A DNA stretch of 10,334 nt, from contig CANRJL010000027.1 in NCBI GenBank assembly GCA_947630935.1, positions 1 to 10,334 on the forward strand, written 5' to 3'. Every line of letters starts with the position of its first letter. The stretch's first letter is position 1. Both the position numbers and the translations under genes were made by a program. The notes beneath the pieces are model-generated. The model had not been told where the DNA came from. It saw only the letters and a program-made list of their open reading frames with translations, and did no database searches. This stretch comes from an uncultured Bacilli bacterium (GTDB lineage: Bacteria; Bacillota_I; Bacilli_A; RF39; UBA660). This document shows, in pieces, positions 1-5,720 of the stretch.

Positions 1-116
1 AAAACTATAGCAATTATCATAGCAATATAAAATAGATGTAATATTTTTTTAGATAAACTAACTACTTCATTTACTTCTTCAATATTTATTTTATCACTAG
101 CTTTAAATAATTTCAT
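1..116 (-). CDS. N-terminal fragment of a membrane protein, possibly AI-2E family permease
   Basis: Reading frame on the minus strand starting at the ATG at 116-114, with a good ribosome binding site (GGAGGA) just upstream and an extended -10 promoter behind it; it runs off the left edge after 38 complete codons. The visible N-terminus is a charged amphipathic stretch (MKLFKASDKINIEEVNEVV) followed by the start of a hydrophobic segment (LFYIAMIIAIVF). A short charged head with an INIEEVNEVV-type helix before a first membrane span resembles AI-2E (PerM/YtvI) family transporters of Bacilli, but that is a recollection of the pattern and too little is visible to be sure. It is certainly the start of a real gene; the family is tentative. 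Confidence 0.6.
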   Translation of the reverse strand, partial: MKLFKASDKINIEEVNEVVSLSKKILHLFYIAMIIAIV

Positions 117-137
117 TTTTTTCCTCCATCTATTGGT

Positions 138-166
138 ATTATATCATAACAAAAACTATTTATGAA
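138..166 (-). promoter_or_regulatory. Promoter of the left-edge membrane protein gene
   Basis: Minus strand: perfect -10 TATAAT (143-138) preceded by TG one base upstream (extended -10). The -35 is weak (TTCATA, 166-161) at 17 bp spacing. It lies about 20 bp before the start codon at 116 and overlaps the terminator of the upstream gene. Confidence 0.55.
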
Positions 167-195
167 AAAAAGAATTTCTTTTTTGAAATTCTTTA
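163..195 (-). terminator. Rho-independent terminator of the low-complexity membrane protein gene
   Basis: A 10-bp perfect inverted repeat (AAAGAATTTC at 169-178 with GAAATTCTTT at 185-194, 6-base loop) is followed on the minus strand by a run of T. It overlaps the stop codon of the gene ending at 193. Confidence 0.8.
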
Positions 196-1047
196 CTTTT
201 TTATTTCGTATGTTTCTTCAGCATTATCTAAAACAGAATTAATTGTAAAAGTTTCTTTGGCTTCTTCTTTTGGTAAAACATCAGCTCTTTTTGGTAAATC
301 TACTCGTTTTGGTAGTTCTATTTTTGGTTTTACTGGTTGTTCTGCTTTCTTTTCTTCATTATTTCTATTTACATATACTGAACTAAAAACGGTTGGCATA
401 GCTGTTCTCGGTTTAACTTGCTCTTCTTCTTTTTTACTTGGTACCATTTCTTCTGGTATAGCATCAGGTTTAATTTGTTCAAAATTAGGAAAAGCAAATG
501 GTTTTTCTTCTATTACAGGTTTTGGTTCTTCTTTGACAATATTTTCTTCAGGTGCAACTTCTTTATTAGGTTCTTTAATTGATTCTAATTCTTTATTTAT
601 TGCTTCAGCTAAAGCATTAAAATCGAATTCTTTATCTATATCAACTGTTTCAGTTAAATTATCTGGTTCTTTTGGTTCTTCATTTAGAAGTGAATTTTCA
701 ACAGTTGGAATATTTTCGGCAATGTCTACAGGAGCTGATGGCATTGTTTTTAAAGGCTCAGGCTCATTCATCATTGGAATTACTTCGACTTTTTGGTCTT
801 CACTAGTTTCTTTAAAAGCTTGCTGTGGTGAATTAGCTACTAAAGGAGTACTCGCTGTTTGATTTAACAATTCATTATTCATATTATTTATATTTTCTGG
901 TTGTTTTATTTCTTCATTTACTGATTTTTTACTACTTTTCTTACCAAAAAATAAAACTATGAAAAACAATATGATTAAAGCAATTATTAAAATAACTAGT
1001 ATTAAACCAAAGTTTTCATTGCTATAAAGTTTTTCTAAAAATTCCAT
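193..1047 (-). CDS. Membrane-anchored acidic, proline-rich protein of unknown function
   Basis: A 284-residue protein I do not recognise. One strong N-terminal membrane segment (about residues 13-35) follows a short acidic start, with no signal-peptidase or lipobox motif. The next residues (GKKSSKKS) are basic, which by the positive-inside rule puts the long tail in the cytoplasm. The rest is low-complexity, rich in Glu, Lys, Pro and Asn and probably disordered. It contains short imperfect repeats near the C-terminus (LPKRVDLPKRADVLPKE, about 245-262) and a more ordinary stretch (TAMPTVFSSVYVNR). The plan of single anchor plus disordered charged linker is like ZipA- or EzrA-type cell-envelope scaffolds, but no globular domain of those families is visible. 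The start is supported by AAAGGTG upstream. Own promoter and terminator suggest a single-gene transcript. The long antisense frame across it is a composition artefact. Confidence 0.75.
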   Translation of the reverse strand: MEFLEKLYSNENFGLILVILIIALIILFFIVLFFGKKSSKKSVNEEIKQPENINNMNNELLNQTASTPLVANSPQQAFKETSEDQKVEVIPMMNEPEPLKTMPSAPVDIAENIPTVENSLLNEEPKEPDNLTETVDIDKEFDFNALAEAINKELESIKEPNKEVAPEENIVKEEPKPVIEEKPFAFPNFEQIKPDAIPEEMVPSKKEEEQVKPRTAMPTVFSSVYVNRNNEEKKAEQPVKPKIELPKRVDLPKRADVLPKEEAKETFTINSVLDNAEETYEIKK

Positions 1048-1077
1048 TTTTTATCACCTTTTATTCTTTATGAATTA

Positions 1078-1107
1078 AGGATATCATAAATTCTTTACTT
1101 AAGTCAA
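1078..1107 (-). promoter_or_regulatory. Promoter of the low-complexity membrane protein gene
   Basis: Minus strand: -35 TTGACT (1107-1102), 18-bp spacer, -10 TATCCT (1083-1078) with TG one base upstream (extended -10). It ends about 30 bp before the start codon at 1047. Confidence 0.65.
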
Positions 1108-1151
1108 TGGTAAGTTTTTTCTAAAAACAAATTTTGCTATATTTAAAGTAA

Positions 1152-1187
1152 TTAAAAAACTGACATTGCCTAATATTTGTCAGTTTT
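1152..1187 (-). terminator. Terminator downstream of yneF
   Basis: Perfect 10-bp inverted repeat (AAAACTGACA at 1156-1165 and TGTCAGTTTT at 1178-1187, 12-base loop). Read on the minus strand it gives a hairpin running into TTTTTT, 12 bases after the yneF stop codon. Confidence 0.8.
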
Positions 1188-1198
1188 AAACTATTATT

Positions 1199-1408
1199 TT
1201 ACATATAACGATTCATTTGATTCATTATTTGTCTTACTTGTTTTTGACTAGGTTTTCGTCCCATACTACTCATCATTGCTTCAATCATTTTTTCATTAAT
1301 TGGTGGATTTTTCTTTAAATATTTTTTCATATAAGTTTTGGTAACAAAAAAGCCAATTATTATGCCGATTATTAAACCTATTATTATTAATAAAATATCA
1401 TGTCCCAT
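1199..1408 (-). CDS. yneF: YneF family (UPF0154) small membrane protein
   Basis: 69 residues, the usual size for the UPF0154/YneF family found across Bacilli and Mollicutes; its biochemical function is not established. An N-terminal glycine- and isoleucine-rich membrane segment (about 4-26, LLIIIGLIIGIIIGFFV) is followed by the family's typical cytoplasmic tail: basic (KTYMKKYLKKNPP), then INEKMIEAMMSSMGRKPSQKQVRQIMNQM. The NPPINEKMI and MGRKPSQKQV stretches are the diagnostic ones. The start is well fixed by a strong GAGGAGGAA site upstream. A sigma-A promoter in front and a terminator behind make it a monocistronic unit lying between the low-complexity protein gene and rny. Confidence 0.93.
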   Translation of the reverse strand: MGHDILLIIIGLIIGIIIGFFVTKTYMKKYLKKNPPINEKMIEAMMSSMGRKPSQKQVRQIMNQMNRYM

Positions 1409-1433
1409 TTAAAAATTCCTCCTCACGATTTTT

Positions 1434-1462
1434 ATTTTACTAGAATGTTTTGGTTGTTGCAA
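1434..1462 (-). promoter_or_regulatory. Promoter of yneF
   Basis: Minus strand: -35 TTGCAA (1462-1457), exact 17-bp spacer, -10 TAAAAT (1439-1434), about 25 bp upstream of the yneF start codon. Confidence 0.7.
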
Positions 1463-1520
1463 GTATTATTTATATATTAATTATATGTTATTTTTCCTTT
1501 ATTTAGATTATAAATTTTAA

Positions 1521-1547
1521 AAAAAAAGAAAAAGCTATTTTGCTTCT
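1521..1547 (-). terminator. Weak terminator at the 3' end of rny
   Basis: Minus strand: a short AAGC/GCTT stem (1545-1542 with 1535-1532, 6-base loop) is followed by TTTCTTTTTTT. The stem is only about 4-5 bp and overlaps the stop codon, so the T-tract is the main support. Confidence 0.4.
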
Positions 1548-3009
1548 TCTAAGGCTCTTGATTCACGAATTACGACAATTTTAATAGTTCCTGGATATTG
1601 CATTTCATTTTCGATTTTTTGTTTTATATCCCGCGCTATTTTGTATGATGCTTGGTCACTTATTTCTTCAGGTTTGACCATAACTCTTACTTCTCTTCCC
1701 GCTTGCATTGCATAGGTTTTTTCGACTCCGGCAAAAGAATTACCTATTTCTTCTAATTGTTCTAGTCGTTTTATATAATTATCTAATGAATCATTTCTAG
1801 CACCTGGTCTAGTAGCAGAAAGAGTATCAGCAATATGAACTAAGTAAGAAATAATACTTGTTGCTTCATAATCACCATGATGAGAGGCAATAGCATTTAA
1901 AACGATATCTCCTTCATGATATTTTTTAGCAATATCTAAGCCAATTTCTACATGACTTCCTTCCATTTCAAAATCGATAGCTTTGCCAATATCGTGTAAT
2001 AAACCAGCTCTTTTGGCTAAGATGACATTTTCATTTAATTCAGAAGCCATTAAGCCACATAATTCAGCAACTTCTATGGAATGTTGTAAGGCATTTTGAC
2101 CATAACTTGTTCGAAAGTTTAGTTTACCAATTAATTTAACAAGTTCGGAATCTACTTTAGAAATTCCTAATTGAAAGCAGATGGATGAATTCGACCATCT
2201 TTCATTAAAGATTCAATTGTTATTTTAGCAATTTCTCTTCTTAAAGGGTCAAATGAAGAAACAACAATTGTTTCAGGGGTATCATCAATGATTAAATCAA
2301 CTCCAGTTACAGCTTCAATAGTTCTTATATTTCGTCCTTCTCTTCCTATTAAGCGTCCTTTCATTTCATCATTTGGCAAATTAATTGTACTTACAGTTTG
2401 TTCAGTTGCAACATCAGCACTATAACGTTGCATAGATTCAATTATTAATTGTTTAGCTTTTTCATTAGCTGTTAATTTAGCTTCATCTTCTTTTTCTTTC
2501 ATCATTTGAGCTAATTCTAAAGAAATTTCTTCTTCAGTTCTTTTCATTATTAGTTCTTTAGCTTTTTCTTGACTAAATTTAGAAATTTTTTCTAAACGAG
2601 TCATTTCTTCTTTTAATAAATTGGTTAATTCCTCTTCTTTGCTTTGAATTTCTTTTTGCTTGGCTAATATATTTTGTTCTTTTTCTTCTATCATTTGGTC
2701 TCTTGTTTGAAGCATTTCATCACGTTTATCTAAGCTTGCTTCTCTTTGCAATAATCGTTCTTCATTTTGAAGCAATTCTTCTTTACGTTCTTTAATTTCT
2801 TTTTCAACGTCTTGTTTTAAACGGGAACTTTCTTCTTTAATTTCTAAAAGTTGTTCTTTTCTTAATTTTTCTGCTTCTTTTTTAGCTTCTTCAATTAATT
2901 TATTAGCTTTTGTTGTGATTCCTTTATTTTTTAAAGCAATTAAACCATATATTAGGGTCCCACCAAGAGCAAGACCTAAAAGCAAAGCTAAGAGGATTGT
3001 TGCGTTCAT
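1535..3009 (-). pseudogene. rny: Ribonuclease Y, frameshifted with an internal deletion
   Basis: RNase Y is the membrane-bound endoribonuclease that starts bulk mRNA decay in Bacillota. The first part (3009 to 2167, 280 codons) has the N-terminal membrane segment (residues 4-26), a long charged coiled coil (about 35-200) and the KH domain with its GREG loop (LPNDEMKGRLIGREG), ending at GRIHP. The frame then hits TAG at 2169-2167. The second part is open in another frame from 2176 to 1535 and supplies FQLGIS, the NFRTSYGQN motif, the catalytic HD motif (AGLLHDIGKAID) and the normal C-terminus. Compared with the Bacillus subtilis protein as I remember it, about 24 residues between GRIHP and the FE/FQ-x-G segment are absent, and the frame changes at that point (about 2173-2182). 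This suggests loss of roughly 73 bases. The stop is TAG, so UGA recoding cannot rescue it. Real mutation and assembly error are both possible. AGAGGAAG precedes the start codon. Confidence 0.9.
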
Positions 3010-3075
3010 TAATTAACACTTCCTCTCTTTTTTATTTTATAGAATATTTTTTAATAATTAATAATCTATATTTTT

Positions 3076-3104
3076 ATTATAAAGGTTATTTTGCTTTTTT
3101 ACAA
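3076..3104 (-). promoter_or_regulatory. Promoter of rny
   Basis: Minus strand: -35 TTGTAA (3104-3099), exact 17-bp spacer, perfect -10 TATAAT (3081-3076). This leaves an A/T-rich 5' leader of about 60 bases before the rny start codon. Confidence 0.7.
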
Positions 3105-3210
3105 GTGTTTGATTTTAAGGCATATACTTTAATGACCAATATGATAATAATAATGACAATAGTTTTAGAACTTTTTCTAATACTAATCATAGGAAGTATG
3201 GGTTTAATAG

Positions 3211-3239
3211 TTGACAAATAGTTGGTTTGTTAGTATAAT
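3211..3239 (+). promoter_or_regulatory. Strong consensus sigma-A promoter of rpsD
   Basis: TTGACA (3211-3216), 17-bp spacer, TATAAT (3234-3239): a perfect match to the vegetative consensus in boxes and spacing, as expected for a ribosomal protein gene. Transcription should begin near 3246, giving a leader of about 160 bases. Confidence 0.9.
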
Positions 3240-3245
3240 CTTAAT

Positions 3246-3361
3246 CGCTACGGGTTAGGCAGCAAGTAAAAAGATATTAATGTGTATTCTAGGAAAATTT
3301 CTTTCATGAGTATAACCTGCCTTTAGAAAGTGTTAATAGTTTACTCCCTAATATTTTTTTT
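3246..3361 (+). promoter_or_regulatory. Structured rpsD leader, putative S4 autoregulatory element
   Basis: Nested complementary segments build one extended helix: TTAGG (3255-3259) with CCTAA (3347-3351), AGTAAA (3265-3270) with TTTACT (3340-3345), and TATTAA (3275-3280) with TTAATA (3333-3338). The helix is followed directly by TATTTTTTTT, so it looks like an attenuator. GGTTA (3253-3257) and GGCAG (3258-3262) can instead pair with TAACC (3313-3317) or CTGCC (3317-3321) in the apical region, giving a competing or pseudoknotted fold. S4 is known to repress its own gene in Bacillus subtilis through the rpsD leader. Linking this element to S4 is inference from position and structure. An independent small RNA is the alternative. 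Confidence 0.55.
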
Positions 3362-3405
3362 CTTATAACTTTTAGCAAAATTATTAAAGAAAGGAGAAGA
3401 GAATT

Positions 3406-4008
3406 ATGGCAAGATATACGGGACCTATTTATAAAAAATCACGTCGTCTTGGTTTTTCAACTTTAGAAAATGGTAAGGAATTAGCAAAAAGACCTTATGC
3501 TCCAGGAGTTCATGGAAATGAAAGACGTCGGAAATTAAGTGAATATGGTGTGCAATTACAAGAAAAGCAAAAAGTTCGGTTATTGTATGGACTAAATGAA
3601 AAGCAATTCCATAAAGTTTTTGAACGTGCTTCTAAAATGAAAGGTATTGCTGGCGAGAATTTATTATTCTTATTAGAAAGTCGTTTAGATAATTTAGTTT
3701 ATCGAATGGGGTTAGCTAATACTCGTCGTGGTGCAAGACAACTTGTCAATCATGGTCATATTACAGTTAATGGTAGAAAAGTAGATATTCCTTCTTATAC
3801 TTGTAAAATTGGTGATGTGATTGCTGTAAAAGAAAACAGTATTTCCCATCCTGCTATCTTAGCAAGTTTAGAGAATAATACTAATACAAAAGCTTTTGTA
3901 GAGTTTGATAAGAAAAAGTTAAGTGGTACTTATTTAAGAAGACCAGACCGTTCAGAACTTAATTCAGAAGTTAATGAATCTTTAATTGTTGAATTTTATA
4001 ATCGTTAA
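3406..4008 (+). CDS. rpsD: 30S ribosomal protein S4
   Basis: 200 residues, full length for bacterial S4, a primary 16S rRNA-binding protein that nucleates assembly of the 30S body and contributes to decoding accuracy. Nearly every family block is visible: MARYTGP, the KRPYAPGVHG segment, LSEYGVQLQEKQKVR, the S4 RNA-binding domain (SRLDNLVYRMGLA, then RQLVNHGHITVNG, about residues 93-155) and the terminal ESLIVEFYNR. The N-terminal zinc-binding cysteines of the C+ form are absent, so this is the zinc-independent type. AAAGGAG at 3390-3396 fixes the start. It is transcribed alone, as in Bacillus subtilis, from a consensus promoter through a structured leader to its own terminator. Confidence 0.98.
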   Translation: MARYTGPIYKKSRRLGFSTLENGKELAKRPYAPGVHGNERRRKLSEYGVQLQEKQKVRLLYGLNEKQFHKVFERASKMKGIAGENLLFLLESRLDNLVYRMGLANTRRGARQLVNHGHITVNGRKVDIPSYTCKIGDVIAVKENSISHPAILASLENNTNTKAFVEFDKKKLSGTYLRRPDRSELNSEVNESLIVEFYNR

Positions 4009-4016
4009 TTATATTT

Positions 4017-4050
4017 TAAAAAGAATGCTTACGATAAGTGTTCTTTTTTA
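4017..4050 (+). terminator. Rho-independent terminator of rpsD
   Basis: Stem AAGAATGCTTA (4021-4031) with TAAGTGTTCTT (4035-4045), 11 pairs including two G-T wobbles, 3-base loop, followed by TTTTTATTTTTT. It starts about 10 bases after the rpsD stop. Confidence 0.85.
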
Positions 4051-4071
4051 TTTTTTAAATTTGCTTTTTTA

Positions 4072-4099
4072 TTGTTTCTTTGATATTATTTTTTATAGA
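4072..4099 (+). promoter_or_regulatory. Possible promoter of the 371-residue protein gene
   Basis: TTGTTT (4072-4077), 16-bp spacer, TATAGA (4094-4099). Both boxes are imperfect in a T-rich region. A promoter is needed here because of the rpsD terminator upstream, but this exact assignment is weak. Confidence 0.35.
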
Positions 4100-4136
4100 G
4101 AAAAATAATCACAAGTTGAAGGGATGATAACTTAAT

Positions 4137-5252
4137 ATGAAAATGATAAAAGAAGCTTTTTTAAACTTTTATAGTAAGAAAAAAAGAATTTATTGGACAA
4201 TTGCAATTATGGTTTTATTATTAGTAGGAATTATAGGACTTATTGTTTCAAGTAAATTATTAAAAAGATATTCTTATTTACAAATTGAAACAATGATGGT
4301 AGAAAGTGCAAAAAAATATGTAGGAGCTCATAAAGAGGTGCTCCCTACTTCAGAAAATCCTGCTTATGAAGTTTTAGCTTCGGCTTTAGTTAATGAAAAT
4401 TTAATGAAAGATTTTACAAAATTAAGTAAGGATACAAATTGTGATGGATATGTCAATGTTACTTATAATCAAGATTTATATCGTTATACTCCAATTTTAG
4501 TATGTGACCATTATGAGACAAAAACTTTAAAGGATAAAATTTTAGAAAATGAAGAAATTGTAGATAATAAAGATGGTTTATATAAAATTGATGATGTATA
4601 TCGTTTTAAAGGTGATTATGTTAATAATTATATGACTTTTGCTAAAAAAACTTGGCGAATTTTTAAAAATGAAGATAATAAATTTTATTTAGTTTTAGCT
4701 GATACAATTAATACTAAAAATTCAGCTTATGTTTTTGATGATAGATATAATATAGATTCAGATAATTCTCGAGGAAATAATGATTATGATACTTCGCGAA
4801 TTAGAGATGTTTTAAATCAAATTTATAGTAATGATTTTGAAGGATATAAATCATATATTGTTGAACATAATGCTTGTAAACATTCTCGTGGGGAAAATGA
4901 TAATGATTTTACAGGAATTGTGGAATGTCATACAACTACTAATGTTATGATTAGTTTAATGGCTGTTTATGATTATTTGGGAGCTAGTCGCGATGTACTT
5001 TGTTTGAATACAGATTCGCAAAATTGTGTTAATTACAATTATTTAGCATCTACTAAAAATAATTGGTGGTTATTAAATGGAACAAATGAAAATTCTTATA
5101 AAGTATATTATGTTAATTCATCAGGTAAATTAAATTTAGATAATGCTAATAGTAAAAAATATTTAAGATATGTTATTACTATTCCAGATGATGTTTTATA
5201 TAAATCAGGTAATGGAACAAATGATAATCCTTATACAATATATCAGTATTAA
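4137..5252 (+). CDS. Membrane-anchored extracellular protein of unknown function
   Basis: 371 residues. A basic N-terminus (KKKRIYW) leads into one membrane span (about 20-39), so the remainder should face outside. Residues 45-130 look pilin-like: a helix (YLQIETMMVESAKKYV) followed by a CDGYVNV...YRYTPILVCDHYET segment with two cysteines (C102, C123) placed as for a disulfide. The C-terminal half carries four more cysteines (C247, C264, C289, C297), aromatic and Asn/Asp-rich strands, and motifs (TWRIFKNEDNKFYLVLAD, NNWWLLNG, KKYLRYVITIPDD, GTNDNPYTI) that recall DUF6273-type surface modules; this resemblance is an impression only. It may be a secreted or pseudopilin-like surface protein. An AAGGG site lies 13 bases before the chosen ATG, so the start two codons later (4143) is also possible. 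It has its own terminator. Confidence 0.75.
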   Translation: MKMIKEAFLNFYSKKKRIYWTIAIMVLLLVGIIGLIVSSKLLKRYSYLQIETMMVESAKKYVGAHKEVLPTSENPAYEVLASALVNENLMKDFTKLSKDTNCDGYVNVTYNQDLYRYTPILVCDHYETKTLKDKILENEEIVDNKDGLYKIDDVYRFKGDYVNNYMTFAKKTWRIFKNEDNKFYLVLADTINTKNSAYVFDDRYNIDSDNSRGNNDYDTSRIRDVLNQIYSNDFEGYKSYIVEHNACKHSRGENDNDFTGIVECHTTTNVMISLMAVYDYLGASRDVLCLNTDSQNCVNYNYLASTKNNWWLLNGTNENSYKVYYVNSSGKLNLDNANSKKYLRYVITIPDDVLYKSGNGTNDNPYTIYQY

Positions 5253-5273
5253 GAACTTTATGTTCTTTTTTTT
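5250..5273 (+). terminator. Terminator of the 371-residue protein gene
   Basis: Hairpin AAGAAC (5251-5256), loop TTTAT, GTTCTT (5262-5267), running into a T-tract to 5273. It overlaps the stop codon. Confidence 0.75.
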
Positions 5274-5302
5274 AGTTATGTGTAATTCTACATAATTTTA
5301 GT

Positions 5303-5326
5303 CAAAAAAAGAAGGTCTTCCCTTCC
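5303..5326 (-). terminator. Terminator of the tiny-protein operon
   Basis: Minus strand: GAAGG (5325-5321), 5-base loop, CCTTC (5315-5311), then TTTTTTT (5310-5304). It lies just downstream of the 40-residue protein gene. Confidence 0.75.
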
Positions 5327-5331
5327 TTATA

Positions 5332-5454
5332 TTAGAAAATTAAGCCACCAAGAATAATTGCAAGTAATATGAATAAGACTAAAACAATAAATGCGCTTAA
5401 ATTATTAGTATTACCAGCACATCCAGTATTTTGTCCACCTTTGCAACAACTCAT
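5332..5454 (-). CDS. YjcZ-like tiny transmembrane protein (40 residues)
   Basis: Too short for ordinary gene finding but well supported: start codon at 5454 preceded by an ideal AAGGAGGTG site at 5-base spacing, TAA at 5334-5332, terminator behind. The protein starts MSCCKGGQNTGCAGNTNN (three cysteines, glycine-rich) and ends with one hydrophobic helix, FIVLVLFILLAIILGGLIF. This layout (short Cys/Gly head, then FxLIVVLFILLIIVG-type span) matches the YjcZ family of tiny Bacillota membrane proteins, several of which are made in sporulating cells; molecular function is unknown. It is the second gene of a two-gene unit, 22 bp after its paralogue. Confidence 0.85.
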   Translation of the reverse strand: MSCCKGGQNTGCAGNTNNLSAFIVLVLFILLAIILGGLIF

Positions 5455-5476
5455 AAGGCACCTCCTTCATTAAAGA

Positions 5477-5569
5477 CTAAATGAATGCTCCTACAATTAA
5501 TACTAATAAGATAAATAATACTAGTATAATTGCAGGTCCAAGTCCATTATTTTCACAGCAGTTGTTCAT
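5477..5569 (-). CDS. YjcZ-like tiny transmembrane protein (30 residues)
   Basis: A 30-residue protein with a strong AAGGAGGGAG ribosome binding site before the ATG at 5569 and a TAG stop at 5479-5477. It begins MNNCCENNGLGP, with a CC pair as in its neighbour, and continues as one hydrophobic helix (AIILVLFILLVLIVGAFI). The VLFILL core is shared with the neighbouring 40-residue protein, so the two are paralogues of the same YjcZ-type family, and this copy has almost nothing besides the span. It is the first gene of the pair, downstream of a sporulation-type promoter. Family placement rests on pattern and size. Confidence 0.85.
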   Translation of the reverse strand: MNNCCENNGLGPAIILVLFILLVLIVGAFI

Positions 5570-5600
5570 AATACTCCCTCCTTTATTTGTCTTTTCATTT

Positions 5601-5629
5601 ATAGTGTATGGTAAATTTTCGCTTTGGTT
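5601..5629 (-). promoter_or_regulatory. Sporulation-type (sigma-E/sigma-K-like) promoter of the tiny-protein operon
   Basis: Minus strand: CATACACTATA (5610-5600) fits the sigma-K -10 pattern CATAnnnTA and also the sigma-E -10 pattern CATACAnT. AACC (5629-5626), 15 bp upstream, fits the short sigma-K -35 element (AC). A vegetative reading would need TATAAA with CAAAGC as -35, which is poor. It lies about 30 bp before the first start codon. The match is to remembered consensus, at one site only. Confidence 0.5.
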
Positions 5630-5663
5630 CTTATTTTCTTAATGATTTTAAAGTGGTTTTTTG

Positions 5664-5692
5664 TTGTCTTTCTTTTCTGAGACTGTTATAAT
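5664..5692 (+). promoter_or_regulatory. Promoter of prsA
   Basis: TTGTCT (5664-5669), 17-bp spacer, perfect TATAAT (5687-5692), about 28 bp before the start codon. It is divergent from the tiny-protein promoter. Confidence 0.7.
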
Positions 5693-5720
5693 AATGATGT
5701 ATTTTTAAAGGAGAGAGAAC

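Noticed and set aside
257..862. Long plus-strand reading frame opposite the low-complexity membrane protein
   Set aside because: It is Ser/Phe/Gly-rich, the antisense image of a Glu/Lys/Pro-rich protein, with no ribosome binding site; the minus-strand frame has a promoter, ribosome binding site, membrane anchor and terminator.
2167..2176. Programmed frameshift joining the two rny halves
   Set aside because: A simple slip would still leave out about 24 conserved residues, and no slippery heptamer with a downstream structure stands out at the junction.
2997..3221. Plus-strand hydrophobic frame between rny and rpsD, including an internal ATG at 3133
   Set aside because: It covers the rny 5' end and promoter, and its end lies in the rpsD -35 box. 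There is no convincing ribosome binding site; the hydrophobicity follows from T-rich sequence.
3246..3361. T-box, SRP RNA or 6S RNA upstream of rpsD
   Set aside because: No T-box sequence AGGGTGG, no SRP tetraloop signature GGAAG in a GC-rich hairpin, and no long 6S-type rod with central bubble; position favours an rpsD leader.
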